This document shows, piece after piece, positions 21,652 to 29,540 of a stretch of 55,957 nt of DNA. A program made the translations under genes and the position numbers. The notes beneath the pieces were generated by a model that ran no database searches, was not told the origin of the DNA, and saw nothing but the letters and a program-made list of their open reading frames with translations. Every line of letters starts with the position of its first letter. Positions within the stretch are counted from its first letter, which is position 1. The stretch covers positions 1 to 55,957 of the forward strand of contig JAUIAC010000005.1 in assembly GCA_030425545.1 (NCBI GenBank). The letters are read 5' to 3'. This DNA is from a bacterium. GTDB taxonomy: Bacteria; Myxococcota_A; UBA9042.

Positions 21652-22719
21652 TCAACGCGCTGAGATCGTGGCGACGAGCTTCTGCGCCAGACGCGAGAGC
21701 CCGGACGAGGCCGCCGCCGCCTCGTCGGGAGAGACCCAGCGCGACGCGGTGTAGCCGAGCGGGCTCAGGTCCGGTGGTTCTCGTTGGAGATCGAGCAGGT
21801 AGGGCGTCACGGTGTAGCGGCGGTGGGTCAGCGTGTGGGTGAGCGGGGGTAGCGCTGACGCGTCGTGGATCATCGGGAGGGTGCGGGCCAGCGCTGCGTG
21901 GGCGTCGGGCCCCTCGGCTGCCGGCGGCTCCCACAGCCCGGCCCACCGGCCCCGCTCGGGTCGCTGGCCGCACCACACGGCGCCGTCGCGCACCAGCAGC
22001 AGGTAGGCCGCAGCCACGGGGGTCGCCCGCTTCTTCGGCGTGCGGGTGGGGAGCTCGGCGACGCGGCCCTGGGCGAGCGCCAGGCACCATGGCGCCACCG
22101 GGCAGCGGTCGCACAGCGGGGCCTTGGGCGTGCAGACCAGCGCGCCCAGCTCCATGAGCCCCTGGTTCCACTCGCTGGGCGCGGCGCGGGCGGCGGGCAC
22201 CTGCAGCAGCGACTCGGCGCGCGCCCACAGCGCCCTCCTGCCGGCGCCGCTCGCCGGCGGGGCGTCGAGGGCGAACCAGCGGCTCAGCACTCGCGCCACG
22301 TTGCCGTCGACCAAGGCCGCGGGCTGGCCGAAGCCGATGGAGCGCACGGCGCCAAGGGTGTAAGGGCCCACGCCGGGCAGCGCGGCGAGGGCGGCAGGGT
22401 CAGCGGGCAGCTGGCCTCCGTGACGCGCCACCACCGCCTGGGCGGCCCGGTGCAGGTTGCGCGCGCGGTTGTAGTAGCCGAGCCCGGTCCAGGCTGCGCG
22501 CACCTCGTCGAGCGTGGCGGCGGCGAGGCTCGCCAGGTCCGGCCAGCGCGCCATCCAGCGGTGGAAGTAGGGCACCACCGTGTCGACTCGCGTCTGCTGC
22601 AGCATGAGCTCGGAGACGAGGGTGGCGTAGGGGTCGGGGGGCGTCTGTCGCCACGGCAGCGAGCGCTGCGCGGCGGCGAACCAGGTCAACAGGGCGTCGG
22701 CGCGGGCGGCGTCGTTCAC
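21652..22719 (-). CDS. mutY: A/G-specific adenine DNA glycosylase
   Basis: MutY removes adenine mispaired with 8-oxoguanine. The start taken is the GTG at 22719, which overlaps the upstream stop (GTGA) and gives 355 aa, the normal length; a longer frame upstream would lie inside the neighbouring gene. With this start the catalytic residues fall at Glu37 (SELMLQQT) and Asp138 (VDGNVARV), the same numbers as in E. coli. The helix-hairpin-helix LPGVGPYT is at 114-121 and the 4Fe-4S ligands C-x6-C-x2-C-x5-C at 196, 203, 206 and 212. The C-terminal Nudix-like domain recognises 8-oxoG (TLTHRRYTVTPYLL). It is last in a run of overlapping genes. Confidence 0.95.
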   Translation of the reverse strand: MNDAARADALLTWFAAAQRSLPWRQTPPDPYATLVSELMLQQTRVDTVVPYFHRWMARWPDLASLAAATLDEVRAAWTGLGYYNRARNLHRAAQAVVARHGGQLPADPAALAALPGVGPYTLGAVRSIGFGQPAALVDGNVARVLSRWFALDAPPASGAGRRALWARAESLLQVPAARAAPSEWNQGLMELGALVCTPKAPLCDRCPVAPWCLALAQGRVAELPTRTPKKRATPVAAAYLLLVRDGAVWCGQRPERGRWAGLWEPPAAEGPDAHAALARTLPMIHDASALPPLTHTLTHRRYTVTPYLLDLQREPPDLSPLGYTASRWVSPDEAAAASSGLSRLAQKLVATISAR

Positions 22720-23786
22720 CGCGCGCGGCCCGTGACGGTCGCCGAAGCAGCCGGGCCCCGCGGGGCCTGTGGCGGCGCGTCGGTCGCGCGCGGGGCCTCG
22801 TCTCGGCGCTTGGCCCGCGCGCCGCCGGGGACGGGGCCGACGAGGCGTGCGTCGAAGCACACCTGTCGCCACGTGGCCGACGCCGCGCTGAGCTCGAGGG
22901 TCACGGGCAGGCCGCGTTCGCGGGCCGCGAGCGGCACACGCCAGGCGTGCCAGCCAAAGTCGGCAGGCGCCAGCGTCTGCTCGTGGCGGATCGTGTCACC
23001 GACCCGCACGGCGAAGCGCACCGGGCTGCCCTCCTCATGGCGCACCGCCCACAGCCGGTTGCCGACCCGGCCAGCGACCGCCTGGGCCGCCGGGAGCTCG
23101 TCCCAGCGCACCTTGAGCACGGCGCCGTCGGGGTGGGGCTGAGCGAAGATGCAGCGGCGACGGCTGTTGCCGACCTCGTTGAGGCCGACGAAGAGGTCGC
23201 GCCACCACTCCCCGCCACAGCGCTGCTTGTCGCCCGCGGCCCGACACCGCTGCTCCTGCCCCCGCTTGGGGCCGACCCGGCGCACGTCCGCGTCGAGCAG
23301 GCGCTTCTGCAGATCGAGCACCGTCTCGGACGGCGGCAGCCGCAGCAGGCGAAGGCGCATGCCCGGCCCCAGGACCTCGGCCCGCAGCTCTGTGCCGAAG
23401 GCGGAGAGGTCGGGCTTGGCGTCGTGGGTGGTCAAGAGCCAGAGGCGCTTGTGCCCGTCGGCGTCCCAGCGGTCGAGCGGCTCCCCGGGCACCCAGGCGC
23501 TCAAGAAGTCGAGGCCCTTGCTGGCCCAGACGTGCGCGAAGCGGTGGCGCTCTGCCCCCGACCACTGGGGTGCGACCGCGAATCCGTCGCCCTTGCGCAG
23601 CTCCTTGGAGATGATCTCGGCGGCCAGGGCCATGGGCGCGCCCGCCGGCGTCGCCGCTCGCCGCGCCGCGCGTCGCACGTAGAAGAACGCAGCTGCAGCG
23701 ACGACGAGGCCCACGAGCAGCCAGGCACGGGCCCGCGCGAAGGCTGCTGGGGCCTGGCGGGGAGCTGTGGGTGGCGGTGCGTTCAT
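22716..23786 (-). CDS. Membrane-anchored protein of unknown function
   Basis: Not recognised. Protein of 356 aa from the ATG at 23786, which overlaps the previous stop (ATGA). One N-terminal membrane segment (about 21-37, AWLLVGLVVAAAAFFYV) follows a short Pro-rich cytoplasmic end, so the bulk should be periplasmic. The middle has DRWDADGHKRLWLL and a Cys-containing stretch (EQRCRAAGDKQRCGGEWWRD). The last third (FGWHAWRVPLAARERGLPVT then LELSAAS) reads like a carbohydrate-binding or jelly-roll beta domain. The end is Ala/Pro/Arg-rich. Its position between a FadL-like barrel and mutY, after a polysaccharide deacetylase, suggests an envelope or glycan context, but this is inference only. Confidence 0.68.
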   Translation of the reverse strand: MNAPPPTAPRQAPAAFARARAWLLVGLVVAAAAFFYVRRAARRAATPAGAPMALAAEIISKELRKGDGFAVAPQWSGAERHRFAHVWASKGLDFLSAWVPGEPLDRWDADGHKRLWLLTTHDAKPDLSAFGTELRAEVLGPGMRLRLLRLPPSETVLDLQKRLLDADVRRVGPKRGQEQRCRAAGDKQRCGGEWWRDLFVGLNEVGNSRRRCIFAQPHPDGAVLKVRWDELPAAQAVAGRVGNRLWAVRHEEGSPVRFAVRVGDTIRHEQTLAPADFGWHAWRVPLAARERGLPVTLELSAASATWRQVCFDARLVGPVPGGARAKRRDEAPRATDAPPQAPRGPAASATVTGRAR

Positions 23787-25099
23787 GGCGTGCGTGGGGC
23801 GAGGCGGTGCCGAAGGGTCAGCGCGACCTGGAAGATGTCGCCGGAGAGCGCGGTGGTGCCGACAGGATGCGAGGCATCGGCGCGGACCACGCGGCGAGGC
23901 ACAAGGTGCGACCACGTCACCGCGAAGTCCACCTCCAGACGGCCCGTGGCCCGCCACGTGGTCCCGACGGCCAGCTCGACGGCGTGCGAGTCGAGCCAGG
24001 ACGCCTGTCCGTCGGCGCGGGGCAGCGGCGTCGGACGGAAGCCGACGCTCCCGCGCAGGTCCACGTCGGGGAGCGCGCGCCACTGCGCGCCGAGCTGGGG
24101 CACCGCGACGTCTGCGGCGCCCACAGGCAGGGAGCTGCTCGACACCGCCAGCGCGTCGGCGACCGCCATGCGCACAGCAGGCGCCAGCGAGGGCATGGCC
24201 GACCAGCGCTCCCAGCGGAGCGAGGCGACGAGGTCCAACCGGCGGTGCGCACGCCAGGCGCTCGCCAGCGTCCAGACCTGCGGCGAGAGCAGGCCCTGCC
24301 CCGAGACGCGAATGCGCGCCTCGGTGACGCCGTCCACGGCGACGGTGAGCGGCACGTCGAAGCCGACGCGGTAGGCCCCCCGGAAGCGGAGCAGCACCCG
24401 CCAACGATCCGCGGGGCGCCACGCGAGGGCGGCCCCTGGCACCAGGCGACTGTTGAGCGCGATGTCGAGCTCCTGGTGCGTCACGTCAGCCCGGCCGAGA
24501 TCCAGGGCGAAGGCGCCGGTGGCGTCGAGGTCGGCCGCGACGTGGGCCGTGAGCCCGAGGCGCAGGCTTGGCAGCGCGCGCCAGCCGACCCCCGCGCTGA
24601 TCGCGAGGCGCTCGCCGAGGCCTTGCCAGAGCGGCAGCTGCGGACGCCGAGCGTCGTAGGCGAGCAACCGCGACGGGCCCGTGAGCGGGAGGTGGACCAG
24701 CAGCCCAGCGCCCAGGGTGGACGTGAGCGGCAAGGCCACCGCGGCGGTGGCCAGCGTGCGGTTCGGAGGCGAGACCGCGGGCAGGTCTGTATGACCGCGC
24801 TCCTGCGTGAGGTCCACCGCGTAGCGCCGGTAGCCCACGCTCAGCAGGGCGCTGGCGGCGTCGATGCCCCCGAGCGCGGCGGCGTTGTCGTAGACCGCCT
24901 CCGGACCGGCGCTCAACGCCGCAGCGGCCCCGAGCGTGCCGCGCCCGCGGGCGCCGGTGCCGCCACGCTCCAGGGTGGAGGCGGCGGTCGGGGTCGCCGG
25001 CAGCACGCTCGCGGCGAGCGCGAGCAGCGCCGCGGCCGCGGCGGTCCGGACGCGGGCCCGAGCGGGCCGGCGACGGAGGGCAGTCCTCGTCGAGCTCAA
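23783..25099 (-). CDS. FadL/OMPP1-like outer-membrane barrel protein
   Basis: Protein of 438 aa from the TTG at 25099, which overlaps the deacetylase stop (TTGA). The signal peptide is plausible: an Arg-rich n-region, AAAAALLALAASVLPATPTA, cleavage near TAA-ST. The mature start has the pattern seen in FadL-type proteins, a Gly-rich segment then GPEAVYDNAAALGGIDAAS. The rest alternates hydrophobic and polar residues as in beta-strands (LRLGLTAHVAADLDATGAF, LDLVASLRWERWSAM, VFQVALTLRHR-type end). The family carries hydrophobic molecules across the outer membrane, but the substrate here is unknown. It ends with a 4-nt overlap with the next gene. Confidence 0.72.
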   Translation of the reverse strand: MSSTRTALRRRPARARVRTAAAAALLALAASVLPATPTAASTLERGGTGARGRGTLGAAAALSAGPEAVYDNAAALGGIDAASALLSVGYRRYAVDLTQERGHTDLPAVSPPNRTLATAAVALPLTSTLGAGLLVHLPLTGPSRLLAYDARRPQLPLWQGLGERLAISAGVGWRALPSLRLGLTAHVAADLDATGAFALDLGRADVTHQELDIALNSRLVPGAALAWRPADRWRVLLRFRGAYRVGFDVPLTVAVDGVTEARIRVSGQGLLSPQVWTLASAWRAHRRLDLVASLRWERWSAMPSLAPAVRMAVADALAVSSSSLPVGAADVAVPQLGAQWRALPDVDLRGSVGFRPTPLPRADGQASWLDSHAVELAVGTTWRATGRLEVDFAVTWSHLVPRRVVRADASHPVGTTALSGDIFQVALTLRHRLAPRTP

Positions 25100-26076
25100 G
25101 CGGCGTCGGCCAGGAAGGCGGGTGGATCCTTGAGTCCGCCGCGGGCCACGTCGCCCACGCTGGCGAACGCGTGGCGGGAGAAGAGCGCGCCCAGCTTGTC
25201 GAGCACCGTGTCGAGCCCGACGTAATACTTGAAGCGCCGCCACGGCGGCAGCTGCATCCGAGGCTGCGCCGGGTCCACCTCGCGGGGGTGCACGTAGGTG
25301 ATCACCGGGCGCTCCGCCTGCTCCGACAGGGCGAAGAGGCGCAGCAGGGCCGCCTCCGGCAGCAGGCGCAGGTAGCCCCCGCCGGACCAGGGCAGCGCCC
25401 CGCGCGGCAGCTGCAGCGGCACCACCGGCGCCTCGAGCAGCGTCCGCCCGTCGGGCAGCACCAGCTCAAAGGGCCGCAGGCGCTGCAGCGGGTGGCCACC
25501 GTGGGCGCGCTGCGCGAGGAAGAGCGACGAGTCGACGGTGATGCCCCGGTCGACCAGCAGCGGAAAGGCCCAGTGCTCGGCAGGGCCGATGGAGAACCCG
25601 GGCGCGCGAAAGGTGGTGACCGCCGCGCCGCTCGCGCGCGTGATCGCCTCGAGCGACAGGTCCAGATCCCGCGCGAAGTCGTCCCGCGAGCTCTGCCACA
25701 CCAGGCCGTGGTGGTGGCTGTGGCTGCCGAGCTCATGCCCGCGCCGCGCGATCTCGCGCACGAGGTCGGGGTGCCGCTCGGCCACCCACCCCAACACATA
25801 GAAGGTCGCCTGATGTCCGTGCTGGTCGAGCAGGTCCAGCAGTCGCTCCGTCGCCCGCTCGACCCGAGACTCCTGCTGCGCCCACGACGCGACGTCGGGC
25901 GCCCCCTCGCAGTCCAGGATGTGAAACCAGTCCTCGACGTCGACGGAGAAGGCGTGCACCACAGGCGCCCGCGTCGCCGCACGCTCCCCCCACCCGAGCC
26001 CAGAGCTCCGCCGGTCGCTCCGGTGGGCGTCACGGGGGGGCGGGTCGGAGTGGGTTGGCTTCGGGATCGCGCTCAT
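25096..26076 (-). CDS. Polysaccharide deacetylase, DUF3473 (XrtA-system type)
   Basis: NodB-fold deacetylase of 326 aa. After a disordered N-terminus (~1-38), FSVDVEDWF (43-51) gives the metal/catalytic Asp pair, SHSHHH the metal His residues, and TFRAPGFSIG the arginine motif. The C-terminal extension YVHPREVDPAQPRMQLPPW with FKYYVGLDTVLDKLGALF is the DUF3473 region found in deacetylases of exosortase (XrtA) exopolysaccharide loci. No exosortase or polymer-synthesis gene lies in this window, so it may act on a glycan made elsewhere. No signal peptide is seen. It starts 48 nt after the histidine kinase stop, probably in one transcript with it. Confidence 0.88.
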   Translation of the reverse strand: MSAIPKPTHSDPPPRDAHRSDRRSSGLGWGERAATRAPVVHAFSVDVEDWFHILDCEGAPDVASWAQQESRVERATERLLDLLDQHGHQATFYVLGWVAERHPDLVREIARRGHELGSHSHHHGLVWQSSRDDFARDLDLSLEAITRASGAAVTTFRAPGFSIGPAEHWAFPLLVDRGITVDSSLFLAQRAHGGHPLQRLRPFELVLPDGRTLLEAPVVPLQLPRGALPWSGGGYLRLLPEAALLRLFALSEQAERPVITYVHPREVDPAQPRMQLPPWRRFKYYVGLDTVLDKLGALFSRHAFASVGDVARGGLKDPPAFLADAA

Positions 26077-26124
26077 GGCCGCAGTGTTCAGCGCGACCGG
26101 CCTCGGCGCAAGCCGCAGCGCGCG

Positions 26125-27594
26125 CTAGAGCCCGTCCTCACGCAGGTCCGACCACTGGACGCGCATGGTCTCCTTGACCTCCTTGTTGCCGCGCAGGGGC
26201 ATGCGCAGCTCGACGACCAGCCCGCCGCCGTCGCGTGGCCGGGCCAGCACGTCGCCGCCGTGGGCGCGCAGGATGTTGCGGGTCAGGTACATGCCCAGCC
26301 CGGTGCCGCCCGTGGCCGTGCTGCGGGAGCGGTCCCCGCGGAAGAAGGGCTCGAACACGCGCGCGCACTGCTCCTCGTCCAAGCCCGGGCCGCGGTCCAT
26401 GAAGCGCAGGGTCACGCTCGCCTCGCCGACCTCGGTCTCGATGCGCAGCGAGGGCGCCCAGACAGCGCCCTGCGCCGCGCGCCCCGCCGCAGCTGGCTCA
26501 GCCGCCGCCGGCTCAGCCGCCGTCGGCTCAGCCGCCGTTGCCGACGCCTCGGGGTCGGCCGCCGCCCGCGACGCGTCGGGCTCGGCCGCCTCGCCTTCCG
26601 GAGCGGGGGCCGGCTTGGCGGGCCCAGCCTCGTCTCTCGGCTCGGACGCCTGCGCTTCCCCGGTCAACTCCGCCGCCGACTCCACCGCCGACTCCGCTGG
26701 CGGCTCCGCGGACGTCACAAGCTCGTCGGCCCCCGGCGCGTCCGCGCGGGTCTCAGCCGGCTCCGAGCCCTCGGGCACGGCCGCGAACGAGCCGCTGTAC
26801 GCCGCCTCGGGCCCAGGCTGCGCCGCGTGTCGGATGGCGTTCTCGATCAGCGTGGAGAACACCCGGTCGAGCGCGTTGTCGTCGCCGTTGACCTCGGCCT
26901 CACCGGCGCCGAGGGCCACGTCCAGACGCCAGCCGAGCTTGGCCATGCGCAGTCGCTCGCGGTCGATGACCCGCCCCAGGAGCGTGTCGACCTGGAGCGG
27001 TCGCCGGGTGAGCACCACCCGGTCGCGGCTGACCCGCTGGGCCTCCAAGAGCCTGGAGATGTGCCGCTCGAGCAGCGCCACCTCCTCGCGGATGCCGATC
27101 ACCAGCTCGTGTTCGTCCTCGCACTCGAGCTCCATGTTGATCAGCTCGAGCGACACCTCGATGCGCGCCAGCGGCGAGCGCAGCTCGTGACTCACGCCCG
27201 ACAGCAGCTCTCGCTGCGCCGTCAGCAGCCGGGCGATGCGCTCGCGCATGGTGTTGAGCGAACCGCCGAGCGCCCCCAGGTCGTCTTCGGCCTCGGGCAC
27301 CGCCACCGACAGGTCACCGCCACCGAGCTCGTGGGCTGCGTCGCGCATCTCCACCAGGCGCATGTGCAGCCGCTGCCGGGCCAGGGTGACCAGCACGTAG
27401 TAGGCGATCACCGCCGCGGCGGCGAGCAGCAACAGGCCGATGATCAAGGCGTTGAAGCCGCCCAGCCCCCCGTAGAGCCGGGCCACGAGCGCGCCCGCGC
27501 CCACCACCGCGCCCACGCCAACCACACACGCGGCGATGGCGAGCAGGTCGAAGTGGGCCAGCAAGCGGTCCAACGCGGATTGGGGCGCCGCCAT
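26125..27594 (-). CDS. Sensor histidine kinase with low-complexity insert in the ATPase domain
   Basis: Membrane sensor kinase of 489 aa paired with the response regulator 6 nt upstream. Two membrane segments (about 17-40 and 46-70) with almost no periplasmic loop are followed by HAMP (~71-123), the dimerisation/phosphoacceptor helix with His136 in GVSHELRSPLARIE, and the ATPase domain: N box TLIENAIRHA (248-257), G1 FMDRGPGLD (398-406), F box FEPFFRG, G2 GGTGLGM (429-435). Between N box and G1, where kinases usually have ~20-30 residues, there are about 120 Ala/Glu/Pro-rich residues (258-380). The short sensor loop suggests it senses the membrane or an internal signal. Confidence 0.93.
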   Translation of the reverse strand: MAAPQSALDRLLAHFDLLAIAACVVGVGAVVGAGALVARLYGGLGGFNALIIGLLLLAAAAVIAYYVLVTLARQRLHMRLVEMRDAAHELGGGDLSVAVPEAEDDLGALGGSLNTMRERIARLLTAQRELLSGVSHELRSPLARIEVSLELINMELECEDEHELVIGIREEVALLERHISRLLEAQRVSRDRVVLTRRPLQVDTLLGRVIDRERLRMAKLGWRLDVALGAGEAEVNGDDNALDRVFSTLIENAIRHAAQPGPEAAYSGSFAAVPEGSEPAETRADAPGADELVTSAEPPAESAVESAAELTGEAQASEPRDEAGPAKPAPAPEGEAAEPDASRAAADPEASATAAEPTAAEPAAAEPAAAGRAAQGAVWAPSLRIETEVGEASVTLRFMDRGPGLDEEQCARVFEPFFRGDRSRSTATGGTGLGMYLTRNILRAHGGDVLARPRDGGGLVVELRMPLRGNKEVKETMRVQWSDLREDGL

Positions 27595-27600
27595 GGGTGA

Positions 27601-28290
27601 TCAGGCGTCGGCGGCGAGCATGTAGCCCGTGCCCCAGACGGTCTTGATCCGCTGCGGGCTCCTCGGGTTCTCCTCGATCTTGGCGCGCAGGTTCTTCACG
27701 TGCACGTCGATGGAGCGGTCGTAGGCGGCGTAGCCCACGCCCCGTAGCATGTCCATCAGCGCGTCGCGGGAGAGCACCTTGCCCGGGTAGCGCATGAAGC
27801 AGCGCAGCAGGTCGAACTCCGTGGTGGTCAGGTGCACCGGCTCACCGTCGACCGACACCTCGCGCTTGCCCGGGTCCATGGCGAGGCCGTTGCAGCGGAT
27901 CACCGCGTCACGGCCCCCCGACGACTTGCCCTCGGCCCGCCGCAGCACGGCCTTGACGCGCGCCACCAGCTCACGGGGGTTGAAGGGCTTCGGCAGGTAG
28001 TCGTCAGCGCCCAGCTCGAGCCCGACGATGCGGTCGTTGTCGGTGCCCTTCGCCGTGAGCATGATCACCGGCACCTCGCTGCTCGCGCGGATGCGACGCA
28101 GCACCTCGAAGCCCTCGAGGCCGGGCAGCATCACGTCGAGGATGATCAGATCGAAGACCTCACCGGTCGCCCGGCGCACGCCCTGGAGCCCGTCCGTCAC
28201 CAGCTCCACCTGCATGCCCTCTGGCTTGAGCAGCCGCTCCAGCAGCTGACCCAAGCGAACGTCGTCGTCTACCAAGAGCACGCGAGCCAT
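27601..28290 (-). CDS. OmpR/PhoB-family response regulator
   Basis: DNA-binding response regulator of 229 aa. The ATG at 28290 is chosen for AAGGAG at 6 nt; the frame continues upstream without receiver homology. The receiver (1-~120) has the acidic pair DDD (8-10), phospho-acceptor Asp52 in LIILDVMLPGLEG, the switch Thr in MLTAKG and the conserved Lys in DYLPKPF. The winged-helix output domain shows LTTTEFDLLRCFM, SRDALMDMLRG, DRSIDVHVKNLRAKIE and the wing KTVWGTGYML. It is co-transcribed with the histidine kinase (6 nt gap). A possible sigma-54-like site lies 130 nt upstream. Target genes cannot be read from the sequence. Confidence 0.95.
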   Translation of the reverse strand: MARVLLVDDDVRLGQLLERLLKPEGMQVELVTDGLQGVRRATGEVFDLIILDVMLPGLEGFEVLRRIRASSEVPVIMLTAKGTDNDRIVGLELGADDYLPKPFNPRELVARVKAVLRRAEGKSSGGRDAVIRCNGLAMDPGKREVSVDGEPVHLTTTEFDLLRCFMRYPGKVLSRDALMDMLRGVGYAAYDRSIDVHVKNLRAKIEENPRSPQRIKTVWGTGYMLAADA

Positions 28291-28421
28291 CCAACACTCC
28301 TTGTCTGCTGCGGACTTGCCGAGTGAGGGCTCGCCCAGGCTGAGACTCCCATGACACCGCGCCGAGCACCTCGGTCGCAAGGCGCCGGCCGGGGCACACA
28401 TGGAAATTCACAAGGCTCGAC

Positions 28422-28436
28422 GCTAGGAGCAAGCCA
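28422..28436 (-). promoter_or_regulatory. Possible sigma-54 promoter before the two-component genes
   Basis: On the - strand TGGCTTGCTCCTAGC has GG and GC separated by exactly 10 nt, and eight of eleven conserved positions of the TGGCACG-N4-TTGC consensus. Transcription would start ~120 nt before the response-regulator ATG. Chance matches are common in GC-rich DNA. Confidence 0.28.
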
Positions 28437-28487
28437 GGATCAGCGCTCACCCGAAGGACACCTGCGCGCCTGCGCGCGGCGCTCACG

Positions 28488-29423
28488 TCACAGCGCGGCT
28501 GGCTCCCGCCTGCGGTCGCGCTGCTTGAGCTTCAGACCGACCGGCGTGTCCTTGCGCTTGGCCGGGACGGAGACGCGGTCGATGCGCGCGAGCCCCCGCA
28601 CCGCCATGGGGCCGTCCACGGCCACGGTCTGGTAGCTGATCTGGTGGCCGAGGTTCCACGTCCCGAAGTCGATGGTCACCAGCTCCGCGAGCCGCTCGGC
28701 CTGCGCCTTGTCGACCCCCTTGTCCCTGAACGCCGCGCGCAGCGTCTGCACCTCGTCGTGCACGGCCATGGCGTGGGCGTCGTCTTTCAGCTCCAGCGGC
28801 CGCACCCGCTCGCTCGTCTCGTCCTTGAGCTTGGCGCGGCGCTGGGCGTACCCGGCCCCCCAGGCCAGCAGCAGCTGGTCCTTGCCGGAGGACTTGTTGG
28901 CCTCCGCCACCAGCGCGTCCACCGACTTCAAGTCACAGAGCAGCCCCAGGGTCACGAGGGCGCGGTGCCGCAGGTAGGCGTTCTCCGACCGCGCCAGGGG
29001 CCAGACCTTCTCCATCAGCTCCGGCCGCTTGGTGCGCGCGATGCCAGCCAGCGCAGAGATGCGGATCCCCAGGTTGTCGTCGCCCAACGCCTTCACCAGG
29101 GCCGGCACCACTCGCGGGTCGTCGATGGCGCTGAGGATCTCGAGGCTCTTCGACCGCGTCGCCGCCGGCTTGTCACCCGAGAGGTCAGCCAGGAGCGTGC
29201 CGACCGCCTTGCCGCCCAGCCGCGCGATCTGCGTCGTCGCCTGGCCAGGGTGCCCCAGCGGGTCCTTGTGCCGATGCGAGAGCATGCGCGGCAGCACCAC
29301 GTACTCCTCGTGGATGAGCACCGTGACGTAGATCACGCCGCCCAACACCAGCAGGCCGAGCGCCACGACGCCCAGGCGCGCCCAGGCGCCCTTGTTGAAT
29401 GTCCTGTCGTTCAATGCGGGCAT
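28488..29423 (-). CDS. Membrane-anchored HEAT-repeat protein
   Basis: Protein of 311 aa from the ATG at 29423 (GGAGG 4 nt upstream). One membrane segment near the N-terminus (about 16-40, LGVVALGLLVLGGVIYVTVLI) anchors a largely helical domain. HEAT-type repeats are clear in the middle: GKAVGTLLADLSGDKPAATR, DDPRVVPALVKALGDDNLGI, ISALAGIARTKRPELMEKVW and NAYLRHRALVTLGLLCD. The C-terminal part (ELVTIDFGTWNLGHQISY then QTVAV) is beta-rich and unassigned; the end is basic. A scaffold or protein-binding role is inferred from the fold only. The gene lies between the two-component operon and the Cys-rich lipoprotein array. Confidence 0.78.
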   Translation of the reverse strand: MPALNDRTFNKGAWARLGVVALGLLVLGGVIYVTVLIHEEYVVLPRMLSHRHKDPLGHPGQATTQIARLGGKAVGTLLADLSGDKPAATRSKSLEILSAIDDPRVVPALVKALGDDNLGIRISALAGIARTKRPELMEKVWPLARSENAYLRHRALVTLGLLCDLKSVDALVAEANKSSGKDQLLLAWGAGYAQRRAKLKDETSERVRPLELKDDAHAMAVHDEVQTLRAAFRDKGVDKAQAERLAELVTIDFGTWNLGHQISYQTVAVDGPMAVRGLARIDRVSVPAKRKDTPVGLKLKQRDRRREPAAL

Positions 29424-29540
29424 GCCGCCTCCAGCGAGGACGCGCGGGCGATGCGCCGCACGGATCTGCGTCTTGTACAGGGGTAGCACGCAGCGCAGCT
29501 GGCGCTAGCAGACTGCGCCCCCTCATAGGACGCACGAGCC

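Noticed and set aside
25096..26076. Exosortase/exopolysaccharide locus around the DUF3473 deacetylase
   Set aside because: No exosortase, polymerase, flippase or PEP-CTERM protein occurs in the window; only the deacetylase domain type points that way.
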